Source: JAGVVZ01 sp964373165 (lineage in GTDB: Archaea > Aenigmatarchaeota > Aenigmatarchaeia > CG10238-14). From it: a DNA stretch of 61,997 nucleotides. The notes under the pieces were generated by a model, which searched no databases, was not told the DNA's origin, and was given only the letters and a program-made list of their open reading frames with translations. A program made the translations under genes and the position numbers. Position 1 is the first letter of the stretch; every line of letters begins with the position of its first letter. The stretch covers positions 1 to 61,997 of the forward strand of contig CAYJTF010000001.1 of assembly GCA_964373165.1 (NCBI GenBank), read 5' to 3'. Positions 52,625 through 60,485 of this stretch are shown piece by piece.

Positions 52625-53242
52625 TTACTTCGAGTCTGATAGTCTTTTTGATAGCTCATTTAATTTGTTTTCTAGAGTTTCTATAGATTTAGTTAAAATT
52701 TCTTCTGGTTTTAATCCACTTGCCGTTTCCAAGTTGAATGTGAAATCCCTTTTCTTTTCATCTGTTTTGTATCCGACTACAGACGCCTGCCATTTTGCAT
52801 GTTCTCTTCCTGTGCCTAGTTGCGCAGTTGCTTCTAATTCTATTTCTTGTTCTTCATTTAATTCTACAATAGGTATCTTGTCATAAACAGGTCTAACTTT
52901 TTTATCAGTTGATTTTAAATCCCCGGAATAAACAACACAAGGCCCTTTTTTTTTCAGAACTAAAGTAACCTCGCAATGTACGCAACCTTTGTCTTTACAT
53001 TTACACTCTTTTTTCAATGAATAAAATTGTACATCGAAAGTTAATGGTATTAATCCAAGTCTATGAGCAACAATTTCGTCCCAAAGTAGAGAATCATTTT
53101 TTATGAAATTGACCCATTCTATTGCCATAGTTGAAATTTCAGATGTCATTATTCTTCTTAATTCGCCAGCCATACCCAAGGATAAGTCTGAAATCATAAA
53201 TTTCATTTTTTCATCATTTTTTTCAAATATTTTTACTTTCAA
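52625..53242 (-). CDS. rpoD: DNA-directed RNA polymerase subunit D
   Basis: 205 aa, alpha-like assembly subunit. SLGMAGELRRIMTSEISTMAIEWVNF, DEIVAHRLGLIPLTFD and the C-terminal dimerisation part match archaeal RpoD (Rpo3). A cysteine group CKCKDKGCVHC near 85-95 is like the Fe-S binding insert of some archaeal D subunits. It ends the S13-S4-S11-RpoD operon. Confidence 0.95.
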   Translation of the reverse strand: MKVKIFEKNDEKMKFMISDLSLGMAGELRRIMTSEISTMAIEWVNFIKNDSLLWDEIVAHRLGLIPLTFDVQFYSLKKECKCKDKGCVHCEVTLVLKKKGPCVVYSGDLKSTDKKVRPVYDKIPIVELNEEQEIELEATAQLGTGREHAKWQASVVGYKTDEKKRDFTFNLETASGLKPEEILTKSIETLENKLNELSKRLSDSK

Positions 53243-53273
53243 TATATCACCTTATTAAGTACCTTTGGTTTAA

Positions 53274-53723
53274 TTAAACTCTTCTACCTCTTCTACCGCC
53301 AGGCCTTTTTGTAACATCACTTGGTATTGGTGTTACATCTTCAATCAGTCCAATTCTTAATCCGCTCCTTGCAATTGCTCTAATTGATGGTTGAGCTCCT
53401 GCGCCAGGTGCTTTTTTATGATGGCCGCCTCTTCCTCGTACCCTGATATTAACTCCTATTATGCCCTTTTCAATCGCCTCTTGTGCAGCTCTAGTTGCTG
53501 CCTGCATTGCTGGAAACGGACCACCTTGATCTCTATCTTTGTTAGTTATCATACCACCTGTACATTTTGATACTGTTTCTGATCCGGTGATGTCTGTGAT
53601 ATGAATGATAGTATTATTTACGGTTGAATAAATATTAGCGACTCCCCAAGCACCTTCTTTAATAGTTTTTATCTCAAATTTTTTTGCTCTCTCTTTCTTT
53701 ACTAGTTGTTTTTTTTCAGCCAC
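53274..53723 (-). CDS. rps11: 30S ribosomal protein S11 (uS11)
   Basis: 149 aa. VANIYSTVNNTIIHITDITGSE, the PFPAMQAATRAAQEA region and the basic C-terminus TPIPSDVTKRPGGRRGRRV are diagnostic. It forms the 30S platform near the mRNA exit. It overlaps the S4 gene by 8 bp and is followed by rpoD. Confidence 0.97.
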   Translation of the reverse strand: MAEKKQLVKKERAKKFEIKTIKEGAWGVANIYSTVNNTIIHITDITGSETVSKCTGGMITNKDRDQGGPFPAMQAATRAAQEAIEKGIIGVNIRVRGRGGHHKKAPGAGAQPSIRAIARSGLRIGLIEDVTPIPSDVTKRPGGRRGRRV

Positions 53724-54204
53724 TTTCTAATACCTCTTTCCCCTTTTGAATAATTATTTTTGTTGAGATGCTGTTTTCTAATTCTTTAGAAACTAAAAAC
53801 CCAGGATATATGATTTTTTTATCATTTATAAGGACATGACCATGTGTTATTAGTTGCCTAGAGTGTTTTAATGTATTAGCAAAACCTTTTCTAAATACAA
53901 TCGTTTGCAATCTCCTTTCTAGCAAATTTTCTGCTGTTAATCCAAGGACATCAGTAAGTGTAGCCTTTTTTTCGAAAACACCCAATTTTTGTAGCCTATC
54001 TAGTAATTTTTTTTCCTCCATTTCATTTTTTTTAGCTGCCAGGTTTCTAGCTCTCCTTCTGAATGCTCTTAAAATAGATTCTGTTTTCCATATTTCCTTT
54101 TTTTTTCGAAGTCCATAAGACTTTAATATCTTTTTTTCCTGTTCTATCCTTTCTTTATCCCAAGGTCTTCTTGGTTTTCTTAGCTGGTTTTTTAATTTTC
54201 TCAT
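53716..54204 (-). CDS. rps4: 30S ribosomal protein S4 (uS4)
   Basis: 162 aa. The N-terminal basic region LRKPRRPWDKERIEQEKKILKSYGL is archaeal; the S4 RNA-binding domain (ERRLQTIVFRKGFANTLKHSRQLITHGHVLINDKKI pattern) lies at about 100-140. It is a primary 16S rRNA binder. Between S13 (4 bp upstream) and S11 (overlapping). Confidence 0.97.
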   Translation of the reverse strand: MRKLKNQLRKPRRPWDKERIEQEKKILKSYGLRKKKEIWKTESILRAFRRRARNLAAKKNEMEEKKLLDRLQKLGVFEKKATLTDVLGLTAENLLERRLQTIVFRKGFANTLKHSRQLITHGHVLINDKKIIYPGFLVSKELENSISTKIIIQKGKEVLESG

Positions 54205-54208
54205 TTAA

Positions 54209-54697
54209 TCACTTTTTAATTTTAGCTGGCATCTGTTTTTTTCTCACTACGCCGACACTTTTACCTTTTCTGAATGAACTTCTAGTTCTTTGCCCTCTTA
54301 CTGGTAGGCCAAGACCGTGCCTGACACCCTTGTAATTTCTTAAATCCATCATTTTTTTAAGGTCTTGTTTATGGGTGAATACTAAATTAGATCCAATAAG
54401 ATGATGATTGATACCCGTTTCAGGATCAGATTTTCTGTTGACAGCCCACATAGGCAACCCATATTTGATGGGATTGTTTATGGTTTCTTCGATTAGCTTC
54501 GTTTCTTCATTAGTTAGAGACCCAATTTTTTTGCTTCTATCAAAATTATGAATTCTACATACAAAATTAGCTATGAACGAACCCACACCCCTTATTTTTT
54601 GCAAAGATACGAATAATTTTTTTTCACCCTTTATATCAGTGCCAGCTATTCTGACTATACCTCTTAAAATTTCTTGTTTTTGTTCCTGTTTAGCCAT
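54209..54697 (-). CDS. rps13: 30S ribosomal protein S13 (uS13)
   Basis: 162 aa. VRIAGTDIKGEKKLFVSLQKIRGVG at the start (H2TH region), and DLRNYKGVRHGLGLPVRGQRTRSS near the C-terminus are diagnostic. It contacts the tRNA P site and the 50S subunit. First gene of the S13-S4-S11-RpoD operon. Confidence 0.97.
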   Translation of the reverse strand: MAKQEQKQEILRGIVRIAGTDIKGEKKLFVSLQKIRGVGSFIANFVCRIHNFDRSKKIGSLTNEETKLIEETINNPIKYGLPMWAVNRKSDPETGINHHLIGSNLVFTHKQDLKKMMDLRNYKGVRHGLGLPVRGQRTRSSFRKGKSVGVVRKKQMPAKIKK

Positions 54698-54832
54698 TTA
54701 ATCTCACATTTAATTCGAGCCTAATGTTTTTAAAGATTTAGATTTTATAATTTAGCCAGTTCTAGAATAATTTTATCTTATATTAAACTAATATATCTAT
54801 ATGTTGAAAAAATCTGAAGATAAAAAAGGAAA

Positions 54833-55048
54833 ATGTACGTCAGTTTTTTGCATCTATTAATAGCTTTATCATTGATGTCGTTGGGTTTATTTTTTGTTTT
54901 AGGCGGTGTAGAAATGCAATTCAATGGTGGTTGGTCTAGGTATACATCTGTATTACCGTTATATTTCTTCGAGCTATTATTGCTTGTGGTAGGAAAATTC
55001 GTAAAACGCCTATCTTATTGTAACTGCTCGGCACATGGGTGTATGTAG
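54833..55048 (+). CDS. Small membrane protein, unknown function
   Basis: 71 aa with two hydrophobic segments (LLIALSLMSLGLFFVLGGV; LPLYFFELLLLVVGKFV) and three C-terminal Cys (CNCSAHGC). TATA-like TATATCTATATG lies about 35 bp upstream and AAGGAAA just before the ATG. An overlapping 19-codon frame from 54801 is an alternative. No family recognised. Confidence 0.4.
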   Translation: MYVSFLHLLIALSLMSLGLFFVLGGVEMQFNGGWSRYTSVLPLYFFELLLLVVGKFVKRLSYCNCSAHGCM

Positions 55049-55106
55049 AAATAAAAACATTTTAGATGTATTTTTTTAGAAATAACTAGTGGGTAATTTA
55101 CATATT

Positions 55107-55192
55107 TGGTGGACCAGTGGGGATTTGAACCCCAAGCCTCTTCCAATTCGTTATAATGCCGAGGAAGCGATCTACCGTTGATCTACTAGCCC
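55107..55192 (-). tRNA. tRNA-Ala (GGC) with intron and C33; CCA encoded
   Basis: 83 nt plus encoded CCA. Acceptor GGGCTAG/CTGGTCC contains G3-U70, the alanine identity pair. D arm GATC/GATC, anticodon stem CTTCC/GGAAG, T arm TGGGG TTCAAAT CCCCA. An 11-nt intron (55146-55156, TTATAACGAAT) at 37/38 leaves loop TCGGCAT with anticodon GGC and cytosine at position 33 instead of the nearly invariant U. The junction is relaxed: exon TCG pairs with intron CGA, then a G-A mismatch. Confidence 0.88.
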
Positions 55193-55252
55193 GTGTTATA
55201 ATAATATAAATATACGAAATCTTTATTTTTTAAACAAAATAATTATAATACT

Positions 55253-55426
55253 TTATTTATCTTCTCTGAAAGTTTTAGTCCATTTAATTTTTTTAGGATC
55301 TCTGCCCATATGCCAATTTTTTTCACATTTACTACCGCAAAAATACTTAATAATATTTGATTTCAAAACATGCATTTTACCTTTCCCTAGGATTAATTTT
55401 TCCCCGCAAAAAGAACATTTACTCAT
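55253..55426 (-). CDS. rpl24e: 50S ribosomal protein eL24
   Basis: 57 aa. CSFCGEKLILGKGKMHV, YFCGSKCEKNWHMGRDPKKIKW: the four-Cys zinc ribbon and GRDPxKxKW motif are diagnostic of eL24. The ATG at 55426 directly follows the stop of the eS28 gene. The length is usual for archaea. Confidence 0.95.
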   Translation of the reverse strand: MSKCSFCGEKLILGKGKMHVLKSNIIKYFCGSKCEKNWHMGRDPKKIKWTKTFREDK

Positions 55427-55639
55427 TTACTTCCTCTCCATTCTGCCAGCGTTTTCCATTTCTGTTTCTCTAAGCATTAGTATATCTTTAACTCTAATAG
55501 GCCCAAAAACGTTTCTTGTTAGTATTTTACCCCTATCTCTTCCGTCAAGTACCCTGCATCTGACCTGCATTACGCCCCTTACGCCTGTTCTTCCAAGTAA
55601 TTCTAACACTTCTGCTGGTACAGCTTCGTTTTCAGCCAT
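55427..55639 (-). CDS. rps28e: 30S ribosomal protein eS28
   Basis: 70 aa. EVLELLGRTGVRGVMQVRCRVL, GRDRGKILTRNVFGPIRVKDIL and LRETEMENAGRM are diagnostic of eS28. It sits between L7Ae (4 bp upstream) and eL24 (no gap), the standard archaeal L7Ae-S28e-L24e operon. Confidence 0.97.
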   Translation of the reverse strand: MAENEAVPAEVLELLGRTGVRGVMQVRCRVLDGRDRGKILTRNVFGPIRVKDILMLRETEMENAGRMERK

Positions 55640-55643
55640 TCAA

Positions 55644-56003
55644 TCAACCCTTTCTTAAAACTCTCACTTTTTCTATCACTTCATTTACGAGATCCTTTGC
55701 TTCTCCTGGTTCAACTATACACGCGGCTGCTGTTGGAACGCCAATTCCCGTGGCCCTTCCAAGCTCCTCCTTGGAATGAACAAAAACATAAGCAGACCTT
55801 TTCTCATCGCATAAAACAGGTATATGCATTACTATTTCCTGTGGTTGTACGTCTTCAGCCAATAAAACTAGTTTAGCTGCACCCCTTTCTACTGTCTTAG
55901 TAGTTTCGTTTGTCCCCTTTCTAATTTTGCCAGTATTTCTGGCGATTTCTAAAGCTTGTATAGCTTTATCTGATATTTCTTTAGGTACATTAAATTTAGT
56001 CAT
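55644..56003 (-). CDS. rpl7ae: 50S ribosomal protein L7Ae
   Basis: 119 aa. The k-turn binding protein of ribosome, box C/D and H/ACA RNPs and RNase P. KIRKGTNETTKTVERGAAKLVLLAEDVQPQEIVMHIPVLC pattern and GRATGIGVPTAAACI are diagnostic. A strong GGAGGTGA ribosome-binding site precedes the ATG at 56003. First gene of its operon. Confidence 0.97.
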   Translation of the reverse strand: MTKFNVPKEISDKAIQALEIARNTGKIRKGTNETTKTVERGAAKLVLLAEDVQPQEIVMHIPVLCDEKRSAYVFVHSKEELGRATGIGVPTAAACIVEPGEAKDLVNEVIEKVRVLRKG

Positions 56004-56133
56004 TCAATTTCACCTCCAATTGGATCAATTTCCTACATATTTGCTAATCAACATAGCTATTGAAAATTTATAAAACTTAGCTTTTTCGTTAATTTAATCT
56101 TTATAGAAGACTATATTTTTGTTAGAGCACGTT

Positions 56134-57687
56134 ATGTTTAGGGGTTTAAAAAATCTAATAGCAACACTATTATTATTGTTTTCTGCAAGTGGGTCAAACC
56201 CGTCACCCGAATATTATCAAGGTTATGCACCAAAACCACCTATTTACATTGAAGACAGAAGTACTCTATTATCTTTGTATCCACAATTATCAGAACTTGA
56301 GGACCCTGAATTTGAAACAGGCGTGCCACATCAAAGAACTTTATTAGTTAGTAAAGGTGCTATCGCAGATATAAACGGTGATGGCCTTCAGGATGTGATC
56401 GTTTCTACAAGAACTACCTATGAACAATATTACGAATTGATAGGATGGGCTGAAGTTGGAGTAGGTGATTCCAGTGTCCATGTTTATCTCGGTTCGAATG
56501 GCATTTTGGGAGAGACATATACACAAAAACCTAGTAGATCGATAGATTTACCTGAAAAATATTCTGTGGTTGAAGTAGTTGATTTAGAAGGTGATGGGAA
56601 ATATGAACTAGTGGTGAGGGGGCAGGATGAATCAGGTCAAAATATAACAGAAGATAGTGATTTTGTCCAAATATACAAAGGCGATAGCGATGAACCCAAA
56701 GATCTTTTATTTGCCAAAGCATTTTATGGTGTACTATCTCTGGTTGATTTAGATTACGATGGGAGGACAAATATAGTAATTCAAAACACTGATAACAGAT
56801 GCGCTGAGGAAGTCGAAAATCCAATTTGCATACAAGACATAACGTTTGAAAATTTTGAAATTTTGGGTCCAGGTGCTTTCATGTACAAGGAAGTTCCGAG
56901 AGACGTAAAATTTGCTTACGTATTCTCCGTATTGAAAGATACAAGATATGATCCGTCTTACACCGAAGAAGTAGTTAGAGTATTGGATATATTTAGGGCA
57001 AAGCTGGGTCAAGACATAGTTGATGAAGCTATAAACTACGTTGACAGGATTTATTCACAACGGGCTAGAGTTGACCAGATATTACAAACACCCGACCGAC
57101 CATTAGATGAAAGTATTGGTATTATAGAACAGGAATTAGGTATACACAATCCCGACGTTTTGTCCTATGTTGTACAAGATGCAGCATATAGAAATGATCT
57201 TTGGGTTTACGATAATGATACATATGAATTAATGCCTCTGCCATTAATATTTACCGAACAGGCTCATCCTTTAGCAAAACTTATTGTGGAAAAAAGTGTT
57301 GAACTTTCCGGATATAATTCAGCTGACGTGTCACCCGAAGTAAAAGAAGCTCTTGCCGCTGTACTGACTTATACTGGTAAAACCGCTTATTATAATGCAG
57401 GTGGCGAAATAGATCCTGAAAAAGGCGCTTTAGTTCCAGGTACGAATGTGTATGTGGATCCATTTTATTTTGATGCAGCTGTGGATTACCTAGTAGCTAA
57501 ACATGAAGGTAGACAATCAGCTGTGGAATTAGGTTTTCAACAAGCAATGGATGATTTTGCTAGGGGCGGGTTTACTACGAGAGAACAAGAACAAGCAATT
57601 CGACAGATGAATCAACAACTGGACAGAGATTTGTCTTCCGCTTATAGGCAGTGGGAGAGTTTTTATCAAAGATTCGGTTCACGTTAA
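56134..57687 (+). CDS. Secreted FG-GAP/VCBS-like repeat protein
   Basis: About 517 aa from ATG 56134 (an upstream TTG at 56119 is less likely). Signal peptide LKNLIATLLLLFSASGS. Three Ca-binding FG-GAP-like repeats with DxDxDG-type loops: ADINGDGLQDVIV, DLEGDGKYELVV and DLDYDGRTNIVI (residues about 75-220). The C-terminal 300 residues are helical, with no recognised family (AVLTYTGKTAYYNAGG, DYLVAKHEGRQSA). Probably an extracellular adhesion or binding protein. Confidence 0.7.
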   Translation: MFRGLKNLIATLLLLFSASGSNPSPEYYQGYAPKPPIYIEDRSTLLSLYPQLSELEDPEFETGVPHQRTLLVSKGAIADINGDGLQDVIVSTRTTYEQYYELIGWAEVGVGDSSVHVYLGSNGILGETYTQKPSRSIDLPEKYSVVEVVDLEGDGKYELVVRGQDESGQNITEDSDFVQIYKGDSDEPKDLLFAKAFYGVLSLVDLDYDGRTNIVIQNTDNRCAEEVENPICIQDITFENFEILGPGAFMYKEVPRDVKFAYVFSVLKDTRYDPSYTEEVVRVLDIFRAKLGQDIVDEAINYVDRIYSQRARVDQILQTPDRPLDESIGIIEQELGIHNPDVLSYVVQDAAYRNDLWVYDNDTYELMPLPLIFTEQAHPLAKLIVEKSVELSGYNSADVSPEVKEALAAVLTYTGKTAYYNAGGEIDPEKGALVPGTNVYVDPFYFDAAVDYLVAKHEGRQSAVELGFQQAMDDFARGGFTTREQEQAIRQMNQQLDRDLSSAYRQWESFYQRFGSR

Positions 57688-59355
57688 TTATTTATGCGTA
57701 TAAAAAAGTTGCATATACTTTTTATTTTTTTTATCGACTCTTGCATAGAACATTCTAGTTAATTGAACAATCTCGTCTACCTTTAATTTTTTCATATCTA
57801 GTTCTCCTACACCATTGATAATATTTCCGTCCATCATGGTTACTTTTACGTTTATATTTTTGTCTGACACCCATTGAATTTTCTGTATATCTTGTTCTAT
57901 TTCATTTCCAATAAAATCGGAGTTTTTATCTAATAATACATTGAATAATCCAATCAATCTTACTCTCATGGTTTTTAATTTTTCAAAATCATCTCTGGAA
58001 ACAAAAATTTTATTTAAATTCACGTGTATTTTCCTTTTTCCTCTTTCAGGAAAATCCGGATGAAACGGCTCTTCAGCTATTTTGATTTTAGGCGAATTTT
58101 TAATTTTTATTTGGATAGGATCTTGTACAAAGAAATACCTGTTAGCTTCAGATTCAATCAGTTTTCTATTTTCATTATATAAAGCATTATCTGGCGCAGT
58201 TATATCATTCATGCTCATGCCAAAATTTAATATGAAATTTCTAATAGCTTCTGGTTTAATACCTCTTTTTCTTAGAGACTGCAAACTCCATGTTCTTGGG
58301 TCTTCCCATCCACTGAATTGCCCTCCAGAAATTGATTTTTGCGACTTAGATTTACTTAGTTTAGCTCCTTCCAATGAAAGAAGGCCATAATGTAATAATT
58401 CTGGCATTTCCCATCCCATTAGGTTCCAAATAAATTTTTCCATCATATCTTCAATAATCAAGTCTTTACCCCGTATAATATGAGTGATACCGAGAAGATG
58501 ATCATCTATCGCCCAGGAAAATTCCAACATAGGCCACACTTTGTACTTGTTTCCAACACGGGGATGTTTCCTGTTCGATATCCTCAATAATACTCTATCT
58601 CTGAATGCAGGATTTTCGTGGTTCATATCAGTTTTTAATCTGACTATAGCTTCTCCTTCTTTATATCCCCCCTTTAGCATCATCTCCCATTTTTCTATGT
58701 TTGTTTTTGCGTCATTGGACCTACAATAACATTCTGTGCCCTCTTTTCTGTTTTTTCTTAACTTATCTACAGGACATTCGCAAACATAAGCAACATTCAT
58801 TTCTAGCATTTTTTTTGCGTATTTGTAAAATGTCTCTAATCTATCTGATTTGTAAAATGTCTTATTCCATTTAATCCCAAGCCATTTTAAGCCATTTTTT
58901 ATCATACCATATGCTTCAGATATAGGTATTTTTTCTTCTGATCCTATGGTATCATCTATAACTAAGAACAATTTCCCATGATACTTTTTTACATATTCGT
59001 CATTCAATATGGCCATTCTTGCATTTCCGATATGCAGCGGTCCTGATGGAAAAGGAGCCATCCTCATTATGATATTTTCTTTCACGTTCGACAAGTCCGG
59101 TAGTATTTTTTCTTCTTTATGATGTGGTTTGCTTTCTATGGTTATATTTAATTTTTCTACCTCATTTTTTTGTTTTTCTAAACTCCAAGAATTTATCTCG
59201 CCCAAAATTTTTTGGATTTCAGTTGCAAGTATCTTTATATCCGATTTTAATTCTGGATTTTCTCCTAATATTTTACTTAATACAGCTTGAAAGTTTGCTT
59301 TACCTTCATGTTGAACGGCGTTCAATAAACAATGTTTTAATATAACATCTTTCAT
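57688..59355 (-). CDS. gltX: Glutamyl-tRNA synthetase (archaeal type)
   Basis: 555 aa class I aminoacyl-tRNA synthetase. MRMAPFPSGPLHIGNARMAILND carries the HIGH motif as HIGN; KLSKSKSQ is the KMSKS loop near 345. The archaeal N-terminal extension and beta-barrel C-terminal anticodon domain are present. It probably charges tRNA-Glu and perhaps tRNA-Gln, followed by GatDE. I chose ATG 59355 (MKDVILKHCLLNAVQHEGKA); the frame extends to 59391 with hydrophobic residues unlike the family. Confidence 0.93.
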   Translation of the reverse strand: MKDVILKHCLLNAVQHEGKANFQAVLSKILGENPELKSDIKILATEIQKILGEINSWSLEKQKNEVEKLNITIESKPHHKEEKILPDLSNVKENIIMRMAPFPSGPLHIGNARMAILNDEYVKKYHGKLFLVIDDTIGSEEKIPISEAYGMIKNGLKWLGIKWNKTFYKSDRLETFYKYAKKMLEMNVAYVCECPVDKLRKNRKEGTECYCRSNDAKTNIEKWEMMLKGGYKEGEAIVRLKTDMNHENPAFRDRVLLRISNRKHPRVGNKYKVWPMLEFSWAIDDHLLGITHIIRGKDLIIEDMMEKFIWNLMGWEMPELLHYGLLSLEGAKLSKSKSQKSISGGQFSGWEDPRTWSLQSLRKRGIKPEAIRNFILNFGMSMNDITAPDNALYNENRKLIESEANRYFFVQDPIQIKIKNSPKIKIAEEPFHPDFPERGKRKIHVNLNKIFVSRDDFEKLKTMRVRLIGLFNVLLDKNSDFIGNEIEQDIQKIQWVSDKNINVKVTMMDGNIINGVGELDMKKLKVDEIVQLTRMFYARVDKKNKKYMQLFYTHK

Positions 59356-59400
59356 GCTAGAAAATATAAAAAAAGAAAAATAAAAACACAATTGGAGGTG

Positions 59401-59723
59401 CTATTTCAACTAAACTTCTATGGATTTGACACGTTTTGCTAATATATCTATACCCGTTTGATTTTCAATGCTCTTTACATTTCAGATTTTTTTATCATTC
59501 CAATATACCTCGGGAGAGATTTTGATCATATACTGGCTCAAAATTCATTAAAGAGCACCCAAATTCTTGAAATACTCGATTGCTGAAAGTTTGCATAGTT
59601 ATTGTTCTATACTTTTCATCTAAGAAATTAGTATAATCGAACGTTTTTAAGTGATTAGAATTTTTTTGGGTTTCACCCTAAATCTTTGTCATATTTAAAT
59701 CTCTTGGTTTTTTATTGTTTAAC
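59401..59723. other. Gene-poor stretch with possible decayed ORF
   Basis: No gene of normal length. On the minus strand an open frame without ATG at its head runs 59677-59495; from the inner ATG at 59596 it gives 33 aa (MQTFSNRVFQEFGC... ending QNLSRGILE). The residue mix looks protein-like, but I recognise nothing. On the plus strand a GGAGGTG at 59394-59400 has no start codon at useful spacing. I see no tRNA or clear C/D box RNA. Confidence 0.4.
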
Positions 59724-60485
59724 ATGGAAAATGATGAATTTAGACTTTCCAGAGATTTAATAAAAACCATTAGTGCAGATACGAGATCTGATATATTGAA
59801 AGCTTTGGATAAAAGACAGATGACAGCTTCAGAATTATCTAGATATTTGAATAAACATGTCACCACCGTTCATGAACATTTAGGCGTTTTGTCTACTACT
59901 AAATTAATAGAAAAAATAGAAAGACCAGGCAGGAAATGGATTTATTATAAACTTAGCAAAGATGGTAGAAAAGTTCTACATCCGGAGTCTTATAGACTGG
60001 TGTTCGTTTTTACTACGGTATTCTTCTTAATTATGAGTAGTTTTTATGTTTCATCTTTAGATTTGAATCCAGGAAATCCGTTCTATTCTCTAAAGAGAGC
60101 TAGAGAAAATATAGAGATATTTTTTGTTCGTGGTGATATAGAGAAAGTTGAAATACATTTTTCATTAGCCAGCAAAAGATTACAAGAAACTAAAATAATG
60201 ATTAGCCAAGGAAGAACATTAGAAACATTAGATTTAATTGGCGATTACAGAAGAGAGATGATAATTACTAACGAATTAATGAAGAGAGCTAAAGATAGAA
60301 ACATTAATATTTCAAGAGTTTCGCAAGATATAGTTGAAGAATATCCAAAACATCAAGCTGTAATTTATAATTTAATCAAAAATTATCCAGAACTAGAGAG
60401 TGCACTTAATCCAGCTATAAACCAACTGAATGAAAACCAAAAAATTGCTAGTGCAGAATATTATGGTAATTATTCATACGAATAA
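59724..60485 (+). CDS. Membrane-tethered winged-helix (ArsR-like) regulator
   Basis: 253 aa from ATG 59724 (TTG 59715 possible). Residues 8-85 are an ArsR/MarR-type winged helix (ISADTRSDILKALDKRQMTASELSRYL, VTTVHEHLGVLSTTKLIEKIERPGRKWIYY). One membrane helix follows (VFVFTTVFFLIMSSFYVS), then an external helical domain beginning NPFYSLKRARENIEIFF, similar to DUF5667-like regions of surface-sensing proteins. It could pass an extracellular signal to DNA. The 3' end overlaps the convergent cca gene. Confidence 0.7.
   Translation: MENDEFRLSRDLIKTISADTRSDILKALDKRQMTASELSRYLNKHVTTVHEHLGVLSTTKLIEKIERPGRKWIYYKLSKDGRKVLHPESYRLVFVFTTVFFLIMSSFYVSSLDLNPGNPFYSLKRARENIEIFFVRGDIEKVEIHFSLASKRLQETKIMISQGRTLETLDLIGDYRREMIITNELMKRAKDRNINISRVSQDIVEEYPKHQAVIYNLIKNYPELESALNPAINQLNENQKIASAEYYGNYSYE

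Noticed and set aside
56344..57012. Several minus-strand frames under the FG-GAP protein
   Set aside because: Shadows in a gene with clear signal peptide and repeat motifs on the plus strand.
59394..59430. GGAGGTG followed by a short frame from ATG 59420 as a small gene
   Set aside because: The frame ends after 13 codons and the ribosome-binding spacing is too long.
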